DNA from: Lachnospiraceae bacterium
Lineage (GTDB): Bacteria; Bacillota; Clostridia; Lachnospirales; Lachnospiraceae
Assembly: GCA_015057505.1 (NCBI GenBank)
Contig: SVEG01000006.1
Location: forward strand, 1-64,000
DNA length: 64,000 nt
Direction: 5' to 3'
The notes below the pieces were generated by a model, which was given only the letters and a program-made list of their open reading frames with translations, had not been told where the DNA came from and searched no databases. Positions 1-8,137 of the stretch are shown here, in pieces. The stretch's first letter is position 1; each line of letters opens with the position of its first letter. The translations under genes and the position numbers were made by a program.

Positions 1-1
1 C

Positions 2-667
2 TCGGACCAGGACGATATCTGGCATCTTAACAAGCTTGAAGAGATGTGCCGCGTGATGGAGGAGAACCCGAAGGTTTTGCTTCTTTGCACGGACTACGAG
101 CCGTACGTGTCGGCGGAGAATGCGCCAACAGTGCCTGACAACATCATGAAAAAAATGACCGGCGACGGAAGCCTTGAGGAGATTGTTCTTAACTCTAAGA
201 ATATTCACATCGCAAGTCTCGGCTGCGACATGTGCATCCGCAAGACCTTCAGGGATACGATAGAGCCCTTCTGGGTAAATGGCTGGGCACACGATGATTA
301 CGTGTGGAAGACTTCCCAGTGCGCAAGCGGCTGCTATGCTTACCACAAGCCCCTTATCAAGCGTCGCCTTCACGCGAACAACGTGTCGATGCGCAAAATG
401 CACCAGAAGGATAAGCGCGTTAAGTTCCTTCGTGAGCTTGCCGAAGCTACACAGGGCATGCTTAACTTTGCCAAGAGCATCAACCTCGACAAGAAGAAAG
501 TCCGCTTTATCGAGCGTTCTGTCAAGGCCGCAACCCTGCGCGCCGACTTAGTCGAGCACTGCAAGCTTTTTAATTCCGTACACCTCCTGGCATACCTCGA
601 CTGCTACCACAGCCGCAAGTCCGTACTTGTCGAGCCGTATATGGCGATAAAGTATAGGAAGCAGTAG
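2..667 (+). CDS. Glycosyltransferase family 2, C-terminal part (5' truncated)
   Basis: The reading frame is open from base 2, so the gene begins before the window. The first visible residues are SDQDDIW followed by KLE, the conserved Asp-containing motif after the DxD region of family 2 (GT-A) glycosyltransferases, which binds the nucleotide-sugar and metal. The rest (about 220 residues) is the usual C-terminal part, with the WAHDDYVWK stretch expected near the acceptor site. The likely role is transfer of a sugar to a cell-surface polysaccharide or rhamnan-type glycan in the cytoplasm or at the membrane. The substrate cannot be told from this part. It is followed after 30 bp by a small membrane protein that may be co-transcribed. 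Confidence 0.8.
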   Translation, partial: SDQDDIWHLNKLEEMCRVMEENPKVLLLCTDYEPYVSAENAPTVPDNIMKKMTGDGSLEEIVLNSKNIHIASLGCDMCIRKTFRDTIEPFWVNGWAHDDYVWKTSQCASGCYAYHKPLIKRRLHANNVSMRKMHQKDKRVKFLRELAEATQGMLNFAKSINLDKKKVRFIERSVKAATLRADLVEHCKLFNSVHLLAYLDCYHSRKSVLVEPYMAIKYRKQ

Positions 668-697
668 ATAAATCAGAATTTGAAAGGATAGTTTTAT

Positions 698-1177
698 ATG
701 AAAAAGAGTCTTTTGGTGTTACTGACTTTTATTCCAATTATCGTGGGTTATATAATTAATTTTACTTTGACGGTTCCCCGCGTTGGCGTATTGATTTACT
801 ATATATTGCCCTTGCTCACAACCGTATTTTGGTTCTGGCTCGGCAGCAGATTTGCGCATACCACTTGGAAAGCCCTGCCTGCGATATTGATTGGTAATGC
901 TACAGGTATTATTTCGATACTTGTGTATTTATGGCAGTACTTTCTTGAAACTGATGAAACAATGAATATGACATTAGCCTTTGCTTCGCAAATGTTCTCC
1001 GCATCTGCTCCCGGTTTTTTGTTGGTAAAGATTGCCATACTGTTTGAAACCAAACCTAATATTACGGCAGGGGCGGCGACAGTTGTTGCATTAAATGTTA
1101 TATCTGTTGTGTATATGATTATGGTTTTTTGCATAGGCTTCTTTTGGGAAAAGCATAATCAACAATCTGCAAATTAA
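698..1177 (+). CDS. Small integral membrane protein, unknown function
   Basis: This is a 159-residue protein with about four to five hydrophobic segments (roughly residues 4-24, 33-48, 60-80, 103-118 and 128-150). I do not recognise a family. The ATG is preceded by GAAAGGA at a normal distance. It lies 30 bp after the glycosyltransferase on the same strand and is followed by a palindromic terminator element at 1215-1410. There is no signal peptide cleavage site or catalytic motif. It is probably real, because the whole reading frame is hydrophobic and has a ribosome site; function is open. Confidence 0.65.
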   Translation: MKKSLLVLLTFIPIIVGYIINFTLTVPRVGVLIYYILPLLTTVFWFWLGSRFAHTTWKALPAILIGNATGIISILVYLWQYFLETDETMNMTLAFASQMFSASAPGFLLVKIAILFETKPNITAGAATVVALNVISVVYMIMVFCIGFFWEKHNQQSAN

Positions 1178-1214
1178 CCGAGTTGATTTATATTATAGCC
1201 GATGATATTCTAGC

Positions 1215-1410
1215 GATAAAAATAAGGGTGATAGTTATATTTTAAAGACCCTATAAGAATGTCGGCACTTAGCGAGAGAAAAAGTAATTCCCGTAAATAG
1301 CTTTCAAGCTAATTTACGGGAATCTTTTTTAATCGAGCTTAGTGTCCGTTACATTCTTATCGGAGCGAAAGCGTGTCTTATAAAATATAACTATCACCCT
1401 TATTTTTATC
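1215..1410. repeat. Palindromic intergenic element with perfect 30-bp terminal inverted repeats (copy 1)
   Basis: Bases 1215-1244 and 1381-1410 are exact reverse complements (30 of 30). Inside, the right half (about 1285-1385, read on the minus strand) is a near copy of 5174-5272, and the left half (1254-1284) is a decayed inverted partner of the right half. The centre is a hairpin followed by a T-run. No protein is encoded. It looks like a MITE- or REP-like palindromic unit that now ends transcription of the two convergent neighbours. No clear target-site duplication was seen. Confidence 0.75.
1288..1330. terminator. Intrinsic terminator, core of palindromic element copy 1
   Basis: The stem ATTCCCGTAAAT pairs with ATTTACGGGAAT, with an inner AGCT/AGCT stem and a TTCA loop, and is followed by CTTTTTT on the plus strand. 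It serves the plus-strand membrane protein and, read from the other side, probably also the minus-strand GGDEF-EAL gene. Confidence 0.75.
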
Positions 1411-1417
1411 TTAGAAA

Positions 1418-3394
1418 TCACTCGTTCATAATAGCAATAAACTCGGGATTCTGCACATATGACTGATGCAGTTCACTTATAAAATCGAAATCCTTCGGTT
1501 CATTGTAAATAACCAACTCGCATATACTTCCCACGAAAGACGGTTGAAAAACGTCGCCACCAATGATAATCGACTTAGCGAAGCGGTTCGTAGGGACATT
1601 TTGCAAAATGCCAACAACCTCACCGTTAATAAAAGTAACAGTACTTTCGGTTTTTGCATTATAGGTTGCAACATAATGTACCCATCTGTTAGGTAAAAGT
1701 GGTGCAGAACTTACATCATACCAGCCGTTAACTTCCTTGGAATCACGGATACGGAAATCTGAAACGCTGTCCCAGGCATAAGGGATTATGGCGCAAAAGC
1801 CTGTCTCAAATTTGACATAAAAAACTGCAGTCCATGCATGAATGGTCTCCGGTTTGATCCACATGGAGATGGTGTAGCTGTCATTAGACAGTACAACGGG
1901 AGGAATTCGCACAGTATTGGTCTCTACAGGACCGCCCGGGAAGTGTACTGCTTTGGAATCCTTGAAAATTCCCTCTTGGAAGGTAATATCGCCATCACCG
2001 AAAATCGAAGCGGTTAATGTCTTATCTTCTGATTGTAAATCACCGTTAAAACGGAAGGTGTAATTTTCACGAATATTGGAAGTATGTTCATCTGCAAACG
2101 TAAGGAATTCTTCAAGCGGAAGGGGTTTCGCATAGTAAAAGCCCTGTGCAATAGGACATCCGCAACTTATGATAAAATCAACATGTTCCTGGGTCTCGAT
2201 ACCTTCTGTTACAACATCTAACTTCAAATCGCGGCATAATGCGATAACGTTACGAATAACTTTTTTGCCTCGGAACGTATTGGAAGATACCTGCAAAAAC
2301 TGCTTGTCCAACTTAACTGTATCAACCGCCAAATCTTTAAGAAGGTTAAGCGCAGAAAAGCCTGAACCGAAGTCGTCAATAGAAACGAGGAAGCCAAGCT
2401 CCCTAAGATGGTCTACGGTATGTATTAGCTCTTCGTGGTCCTTGATAAAAATACTCTCGGTAATCTCTATTTCAAGTTCATTGGTCGGGACATTGTAGCG
2501 GTTTGCTATATCGCGTAAGGTTTCGGGAAAGTCGCGATGATACAAATGAAGTCGTGACATATTTACCGAAATCGGAATATGCTCGTAACGTTTGCCTGTC
2601 CAGCTTGCTTTGATGCGACAGACTTCTTCGTATACATACATGTCAAGTTGTGAAATAAAACCGTTTTTTTCAAAAAGCGGAATATATACAATGGGTGCGC
2701 GTACACCGTCTATCGGATGAACCCAACGGGATAATGCTTCGGCTCCGTAAAGTTCAGAGGTAATCATGTTAACCTTAGGTTGCAGATATACATGGAATTC
2801 GCCGTTTGCAAGTGCGGGTTCCATCTCAAGCTCAATATTACGGTTGGTTTCAATAGTCTTATCAAAAGCCTTGTAAACGGTATAACGGTTCTTGCCGTCA
2901 TACTTGGCCTGATACATGGCGGCGTCACACTTGGCAAGAACATCATCGAGCGATTGTGACACCGGCTGCTCAAGGACGATACCTATGCTTAAGGAAATCA
3001 GCGAAAGAACATCTTTACGGTAATCCATATGAGCCATACCTGCAAGAAGCTGCTCAGCAATATGTGACATCTCCTCCGCAGGGATTGTACCGTCAAAAAG
3101 CACAACGTACTCGTCGCCGCCAATACGCGAGGTAAAACCTTGTGTGTTTGACTTTATAAGTTCGCTTATGCCGATTAAAAGTTGGTCACCCATACTGTGG
3201 CCGTATATGTCATTTACTCTTTTAAAATTGTCTATGTCAATGAACATGGCATGTACGATAGTATTTTTGTCCAAAGAGTAATAATAATCATGGAGTCCGC
3301 GGCGACTGGCAAGTCCTGTAAGGTAGTCAAAATCGAATGCTGCGGAAGCATTTGCGAATGCCTTGTTTTTTAGTTTGTCGGAGTTATTTGCCAT
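1418..3394 (-). CDS. GGDEF-EAL cyclic di-GMP protein with C-terminal concanavalin/LamG-like domain
   Basis: This 658-residue protein has three parts. About residues 25-160 form a GGDEF domain with the motif RIGGDEYVVLF (GGDEY variant of the cyclase active site). About 180-430 form an EAL phosphodiesterase domain with intact EALSRW, DDFGSGFS and a VKLDKQFL segment, so breakdown of c-di-GMP is likely active. About 450-640 form a beta-rich domain like the LamG_3/concanavalin family (TISMWIKPETIHAWTA, RWVHYVATYN, TFINGEVVG). There is no signal peptide or membrane segment, so the lectin-like domain should be cytoplasmic, which is unusual. The ATG at 3394 is chosen because GGAGG stands 8 bases before it; a TTG 15 bases upstream overlaps that site. 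It is divergent from the GH43 arabinanase gene. Confidence 0.88.
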   Translation of the reverse strand: MANNSDKLKNKAFANASAAFDFDYLTGLASRRGLHDYYYSLDKNTIVHAMFIDIDNFKRVNDIYGHSMGDQLLIGISELIKSNTQGFTSRIGGDEYVVLFDGTIPAEEMSHIAEQLLAGMAHMDYRKDVLSLISLSIGIVLEQPVSQSLDDVLAKCDAAMYQAKYDGKNRYTVYKAFDKTIETNRNIELEMEPALANGEFHVYLQPKVNMITSELYGAEALSRWVHPIDGVRAPIVYIPLFEKNGFISQLDMYVYEEVCRIKASWTGKRYEHIPISVNMSRLHLYHRDFPETLRDIANRYNVPTNELEIEITESIFIKDHEELIHTVDHLRELGFLVSIDDFGSGFSALNLLKDLAVDTVKLDKQFLQVSSNTFRGKKVIRNVIALCRDLKLDVVTEGIETQEHVDFIISCGCPIAQGFYYAKPLPLEEFLTFADEHTSNIRENYTFRFNGDLQSEDKTLTASIFGDGDITFQEGIFKDSKAVHFPGGPVETNTVRIPPVVLSNDSYTISMWIKPETIHAWTAVFYVKFETGFCAIIPYAWDSVSDFRIRDSKEVNGWYDVSSAPLLPNRWVHYVATYNAKTESTVTFINGEVVGILQNVPTNRFAKSIIIGGDVFQPSFVGSICELVIYNEPKDFDFISELHQSYVQNPEFIAIMNE

Positions 3395-3485
3395 ATGATA
3401 AACCTCCAAATAAAGTTAGATATACATATATCGACATATATCTACATTTATTATAACATCCTTTTGGCAAAAAATAAACAAATCA

Positions 3486-3514
3486 TTGTAAATACGCGGG
3501 GAATTTGGTATTAT
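3486..3514 (+). promoter_or_regulatory. Sigma-A type promoter for GH43 arabinanase
   Basis: TTGTAA and TATTAT are 17 bp apart, and the -10 lies about 30 bp before the start codon with GGAGG between. It sits in the 150-bp divergent gap between the GGDEF-EAL gene and the GH43 gene. Confidence 0.5.
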
Positions 3515-3544
3515 AATACTATAAAATTTTGTTTGGAGGTTACT

Positions 3545-5131
3545 ATGGCGAAAAAGAAAAGAATTATTATCGGTGTAGTGGGAGCACTTGTCGTATTGGC
3601 GGTTGCAGTAACAGCGATTGGGTGTAAGAAGGAAGAACCGAAGGTTTATGATTTTTCGGCAGATTTTTCACATATTGCAACAGGCTCGGTTAATCCCAGA
3701 GTTTCGGTACATGACCCGTCAATTTTCAAAGCAGGCGATACATACTATATTTTCGGTTCCCATATGGAAGGTGCATACACAAAAGACCTTCGTACATGGA
3801 CAAGATATGGTAACGGTTATAAGGAGAATAATGTAGTTTACGGTAATTTGTTTGAGGAAGGCGCGCATGTATTTGATTATGCGGGAGCTAAGACAAGTTT
3901 AATCCCGACAGATGACGGTGGCACACATGTATGGGCGCCCGATGTAATTTATAACAAGACAACAGGTCTTTGGTATCTCTATTACTGTACTACATCTACA
4001 TGGAATGCATCTAATCTCTGCTACGGTGTTTCGGAGAAGCCGGAAGGTCCTTATGAGTGGAAGGGAGCACTTATTTATTCAGGTTATAAGATGAGCCAGA
4101 TTGACAAGACGAATGTTCTTGACTATGTTTCAAAAGAGCATGTAGAAGATAATTACTGTCTCGGTGGTTGGAATCACAGAGAATGGCCCAATGCCATTGA
4201 TCCGAGTGTGTTCTATGACAAGGACGACAGAATGTGGATGGTATACGGATCATGGTCAGGCGGTATTTTCATTCTTGAGATAGATGTTAATACTGGTTTA
4301 CCTATTCATCCTGCGGCAGATCCTGCAAACAATGTTGACCCGTATTACGGTAAGAAGCTTATGGGTGGCGGACACAAGTCCATCGAAGGTCCCTACATTC
4401 TTTATGATAACGTAAGCGGATATTATTATCTGTTTGTATCATATGGTTCACTTACTGCAGACGGTGGATATCAGATTCGTGTATTACGCTCTGACAAGCC
4501 GGATGGTGAATATGTGGATATGAACGGTACGAACTATATGGGTACAGGCAGTCATTCTGTTTACGGCCTTAAGATGTCAGGTAACTACATGCTTCCCAGT
4601 CTTAAAAAGGCATATAAGGCAACAGGACATAATTCAGCGTTTATTGATGATGATGGTAAGATGTATGTAGTTTATCATACAAGATTTGCAAACAGCGGCG
4701 AGAGTCATTCACCGCGTGTTAAACAGTTCTTCCTGAACGAAGAGGGCTGGCCGTGTATGCTTCCCTATGCAACCAATGGCGAGACAATTTCTAAGACCGG
4801 TTATGCGAAAGAGGATGTTGTAGGAGCTTACTATGTTGTTAATCAGGGCCTTGATATCAGCAAGAACATTGCTGAACCAATTAAGTTAATTCTTGAAGAT
4901 AACGGTAAGGTTTATGGTGAAGGTATCGAAGGCACATGGGAAATGAAGAAGGACACTTACTACATGAAGCTTACTTACAATGAAGTTGAGTACAGCGGTG
5001 TATTTTGTAAGATGCTTGATGAAGCAGGAACAGAGGTTATGACTTTCAGTGCGGTAGGCAACAATATGAGTCTTTGGGGTGTAATGTATCCCGGAACACC
5101 TATGACGGTTCAGACTCCTGCGGCTGAGTAG
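3545..5131 (+). CDS. GH43 endo-1,5-alpha-L-arabinanase, lipoprotein
   Basis: This 528-residue enzyme cuts the arabinan backbone outside the cell. A basic start and hydrophobic stretch end in the lipobox AIGC (Cys27), so it is anchored to the outer face of the membrane. The five-bladed propeller carries the three family 43 acids: Asp57 in VHDPSIF, an Asp in NAIDPSVFYD and a Glu in SIEGPYI. The last ~110 residues (GAYYVVNQGLDI onward) match the C-terminal beta domain typical of endo-arabinanases. The ATG at 3545 follows GGAGG; the open frame extends upstream without a ribosome site and was not used. It is convergent with the GH51 gene across repeat copy 2, and together they form an arabinan-degrading pair. 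Confidence 0.9.
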   Translation: MAKKKRIIIGVVGALVVLAVAVTAIGCKKEEPKVYDFSADFSHIATGSVNPRVSVHDPSIFKAGDTYYIFGSHMEGAYTKDLRTWTRYGNGYKENNVVYGNLFEEGAHVFDYAGAKTSLIPTDDGGTHVWAPDVIYNKTTGLWYLYYCTTSTWNASNLCYGVSEKPEGPYEWKGALIYSGYKMSQIDKTNVLDYVSKEHVEDNYCLGGWNHREWPNAIDPSVFYDKDDRMWMVYGSWSGGIFILEIDVNTGLPIHPAADPANNVDPYYGKKLMGGGHKSIEGPYILYDNVSGYYYLFVSYGSLTADGGYQIRVLRSDKPDGEYVDMNGTNYMGTGSHSVYGLKMSGNYMLPSLKKAYKATGHNSAFIDDDGKMYVVYHTRFANSGESHSPRVKQFFLNEEGWPCMLPYATNGETISKTGYAKEDVVGAYYVVNQGLDISKNIAEPIKLILEDNGKVYGEGIEGTWEMKKDTYYMKLTYNEVEYSGVFCKMLDEAGTEVMTFSAVGNNMSLWGVMYPGTPMTVQTPAAE

Positions 5132-5173
5132 ATAGCGCAAGTAAAAATATAATAAATAGCGACCATACATATC

Positions 5174-5273
5174 TTTTATAGGACGCGCTCTCGCTCCGAT
5201 AAGAATGTAGCGGACACTAAACTCGATAAAAAAGAGCCCGTAAAACAGCATAAATGCTATTTACGGGCTTCTA
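5174..5273 (+). repeat. Dispersed intergenic element (copy 2, half element)
   Basis: Bases 5174-5272 match the minus strand of about 1285-1385 closely: over the first ~60 bases only about five substitutions and one indel separate them (shared core CGCTCCGATAAGAATGTA). Unlike copy 1 it has no second arm and no long terminal inverted repeats. It occupies the gap between the convergent GH43 and GH51 genes, ending 5 bp before the GH51 stop codon. Confidence 0.7.
5234..5271. terminator. Two-way intrinsic terminator between GH43 and GH51
   Basis: AGCCCGTAAA pairs with TTTACGGGCT, with an inner AGCAT/ATGCT stem. The plus strand continues into CTATTTTTTA, and the opposite side is flanked by a T-run when read on the minus strand (AAAAAAG before the stem), so it can stop both convergent transcripts. 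Confidence 0.8.
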
Positions 5274-5277
5274 TTTT

Positions 5278-7956
5278 TTACTTCGCGGGAACTCGGATAA
5301 TTGTTACCGAATACTGCGGAAGTGTGTATACAAAGTTCTCGGATACGGTAGTAGTGCTGTCCTTGGGAACGACTACGTTCGGATTCTCGAAGGAGTTCGC
5401 ATCTGAGAGATAGTTGCCGCTTAAGGTAATTACGGAAGCGGTGTTATTGTACTTGCTCATATCGATGTCTTTGAGAGTGATGTTAACGTCGGCAAGGAAT
5501 TCTGTCGGGTTGACGAATTTCATGATGATGTCGCCGTTTGCATCAATGCTTGTTGTCTCGTAAAGTGATGACGGATTTTCCTGTGTGTAATTAACGTAGA
5601 GTTTGTCATCAAGATAGCATTTGATGTTGTCGCCCTGTACAACAATTTTGAGCTTGTATACTTGATTATGTTTTAATTTTATATTCTTAACCGTGCCTGA
5701 AACCTGGTCGCTCTTTGCACCGTTTTCTACAATCTGCAAGCAGGATACGGTATTTCCCCAACCGCCTAAGTTCCAGAAAATATTGTTGTCAGTGCCACGC
5801 ACGCATACAGGAATAAGGAAACCCTCGGCGCCTGAAAGAATCTGTGCGTCAACTGTCATAGTGTAGTTGGTCCAAGAGGTGTCGCCGACATAAATGGCGT
5901 CACCGGTATTACCGTCCCTTGGTGAGCCTGTGCCTGACTGAACAAGTGCACCGTCTTTAACAGCCCAAGTACCGGTGTGTTTTGCCCAGTTGTCTTTGGT
6001 AAGTGTATCGTCTGAAGAAAAATCTGTCTCGTATAATACTTCGTTAGTGTCATTGCTTACGACTTTCAGATTGTCGTAGGAAACAGAGGTCATCCAGCTT
6101 CCGAGACCCACCCTTCCCGACAGACTTGCACTTGCTGCCGTAAATTCCTCAACCTCTAAAGTTGATGGAAGAATGTTAGTTCCGACATTGTTTGCAAACA
6201 TCTGCTGTACATAGTAATTGGCTGTAAGCATAAGGTTATCATTGGAGAAAAACATCATGTCAGGTGTCCACTGGTTGGATGTTGAGTTTGCAAAAAGCGG
6301 TGCGTAGCAGGCCATTTTGACAACATCTGCATTACGCTCAATACCTGTCATATATGAAGCTTCCGCAAGCGCCGCACGCATGGTGTTGGACTTGGCAGCA
6401 TATTCGCCGAGGAAAACTGCGGCCTGCCTGCTTCTGTCGTAAGAATCATAACGCTTGTTATTTGTGAAAAACCACTCGGGAGTCTGATAGTAGTGTTCGT
6501 CTACGAGGGTTGTAATTTCATCAGGATAGTTGCGGATATAAGTCCAGCCTTCATAGCTGCTTGAAACTGTACCGTTGGCTACGATAAGCTCAATATCTCC
6601 GTAAAGTTTGGGCTTCTTGGCAGCAGCCTCTTCAAAGGCTTTTACAAAAAGCTTGTAGTGCTGGTGGTATTCGTTCTGCCACTGTTCGTTGCCGATACCG
6701 ATGTATTTGAGTTCAAACGGCTCTTCATGTCCCATTGCGATACGTACGGCACCCCATTTGGTGTTTTTATCACCGAGACAGAACTCCACGAGGTCGAGGG
6801 CATCCTGCACGCACTGCTTGAACTCTTCGCTGTCAGTTGAATACACAATGTATTTGGGGCTCTGAATCTCACAGGTCATACCTGCATTGAGAACAGGTAC
6901 GGGGAGAGCATCAAGTGCCTCGCAAAGAAGAAAATACTCATAAAAACCGACACCGTAGGTTGTGTAGTAGGGATGCGCGCTGTTGCCTACCCAGATATCC
7001 TCGCCCTGCGGTCTTACAGCCACGTCACCAACGGTTGTCTTACCGTTTATAATCATCTCCATACCGTCGCCGATGGAATCCTTCCAGCTGTACATGGACT
7101 CAATGCTGCGGCCTTCGATTACACAGCCACCCGGGAAACGAAGGAATGAAGGGTTAAGTGCTTCAAGCGCCTCTCCAAGGTCCTTTCTGATGGGAGTTCC
7201 CTTATATGTATCTGTCGGCATCATGGAAATCATATCCACGCATACAGTTCCTTTTGTAATTTCAACATAAAGGTAAAGATCGTCGTTTACGGTTTTGTTG
7301 GGAACAAGTGCAGTTTCGTACTTATACCATTCATTTGTAATATTCTTAATCGTTGCTTCGGCATAGGCATTGCCCTTGCCGTCTTTTAAGGAAATCTTTA
7401 CGTCTCCTTTATATCCGTCAGCCTTCATAAAGAAAGAAACTTTATATTCTGCACCGGCTGTTACTGCAAGTCCGTCTAAGTATCCCACATTGCCGATTCC
7501 GGCATAAGTATCGGAACTGTTTTCAAGAACAGCGTAGTGAGTGTTGGCAGAGTTAAGGCAGGAATTATCGGCTGCTCCGTCTTTTACCGTAAAGGACAGA
7601 ACCTTGGAATCGCTTACCTTCCAGCCATGCTTGTTTCCGTTGCTTGCGGCTGAGCCGTACTCAAAGGAACGGTTTTTGACAAGTTCTGCATATAGACCGG
7701 CATCCACTGCAAAGTTAATGTCTTCTAAGAAAAGTCCGTAGAGAATGTCAGATATCTCTGATGATTCATCAAGAATAGCCTTGGTGTCTACCATATATTT
7801 TGCATTAATATGTTCTGCGGAAGAACTTCCTTCCATGGTTGTCTCGCCGGGTGTTGTAGGATTCTCGGGCGTTTTTGAACAACCAAATACCGAACAGGCG
7901 AGAATACCCGTGCAAAGCAGAGGTATCATACGTGTTGATTTGTTTATTGTTCGCAT
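5278..7956 (-). CDS. GH51 alpha-L-arabinofuranosidase, lipoprotein, multidomain
   Basis: This 892-residue enzyme removes arabinofuranosyl side groups from arabinan or arabinoxylan. A signal peptide ends in the lipobox VFGC (Cys26). After a Thr/Pro-rich linker comes a GH51 start (ILYGLFLEDINFAVDAGLYAELVKNRSFE) interrupted by a CBM4-like beta domain (about residues 110-260). The catalytic barrel has the acid/base in GIGNEQWQNEY and the nucleophile in FLGEYAAKS. A second inserted lectin-like domain (about 640-790; DFSSDDTLTKDNWAKHTG) precedes the C-terminal beta domain. The ATG at 7956 is chosen because the signal peptide begins there and AAAGG lies upstream; 22 extra upstream codons are open but lack a ribosome site. 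Confidence 0.9.
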   Translation of the reverse strand: MRTINKSTRMIPLLCTGILACSVFGCSKTPENPTTPGETTMEGSSSAEHINAKYMVDTKAILDESSEISDILYGLFLEDINFAVDAGLYAELVKNRSFEYGSAASNGNKHGWKVSDSKVLSFTVKDGAADNSCLNSANTHYAVLENSSDTYAGIGNVGYLDGLAVTAGAEYKVSFFMKADGYKGDVKISLKDGKGNAYAEATIKNITNEWYKYETALVPNKTVNDDLYLYVEITKGTVCVDMISMMPTDTYKGTPIRKDLGEALEALNPSFLRFPGGCVIEGRSIESMYSWKDSIGDGMEMIINGKTTVGDVAVRPQGEDIWVGNSAHPYYTTYGVGFYEYFLLCEALDALPVPVLNAGMTCEIQSPKYIVYSTDSEEFKQCVQDALDLVEFCLGDKNTKWGAVRIAMGHEEPFELKYIGIGNEQWQNEYHQHYKLFVKAFEEAAAKKPKLYGDIELIVANGTVSSSYEGWTYIRNYPDEITTLVDEHYYQTPEWFFTNNKRYDSYDRSRQAAVFLGEYAAKSNTMRAALAEASYMTGIERNADVVKMACYAPLFANSTSNQWTPDMMFFSNDNLMLTANYYVQQMFANNVGTNILPSTLEVEEFTAASASLSGRVGLGSWMTSVSYDNLKVVSNDTNEVLYETDFSSDDTLTKDNWAKHTGTWAVKDGALVQSGTGSPRDGNTGDAIYVGDTSWTNYTMTVDAQILSGAEGFLIPVCVRGTDNNIFWNLGGWGNTVSCLQIVENGAKSDQVSGTVKNIKLKHNQVYKLKIVVQGDNIKCYLDDKLYVNYTQENPSSLYETTSIDANGDIIMKFVNPTEFLADVNITLKDIDMSKYNNTASVITLSGNYLSDANSFENPNVVVPKDSTTTVSENFVYTLPQYSVTIIRVPAK

Positions 7957-7993
7957 GTTTGTACACCTTTCTTTAAAAATTTTTATTATGTTT

Positions 7994-8022
7994 ATTATAA
8001 AAAAATACGTAATAAGTGTCAA
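7994..8022 (-). promoter_or_regulatory. Consensus promoter for GH51
   Basis: Read on the minus strand, a perfect TTGACA (8022-8017) is followed after 17 bp by a perfect TATAAT (7999-7994), about 38 bp before the GH51 start codon. No operator-like palindrome was seen next to it. Confidence 0.8.
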
Positions 8023-8137
8023 TAAAAGTAAGCGGAAGAAAATAATAAGGTATTTGTCATAATTTTCAAAGTTTGGAGCAGACTACTTAAATAAAGTTAT
8101 ATCGTACAATTGCAGCGAAGAGAGGAAGTGTGGAATT

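Noticed and set aside
1204..1420. Target-site duplication around palindromic element copy 1
   Set aside because: Flanking bases are partly complementary (the palindrome continues imperfectly) rather than directly repeated, so no insertion footprint can be claimed.
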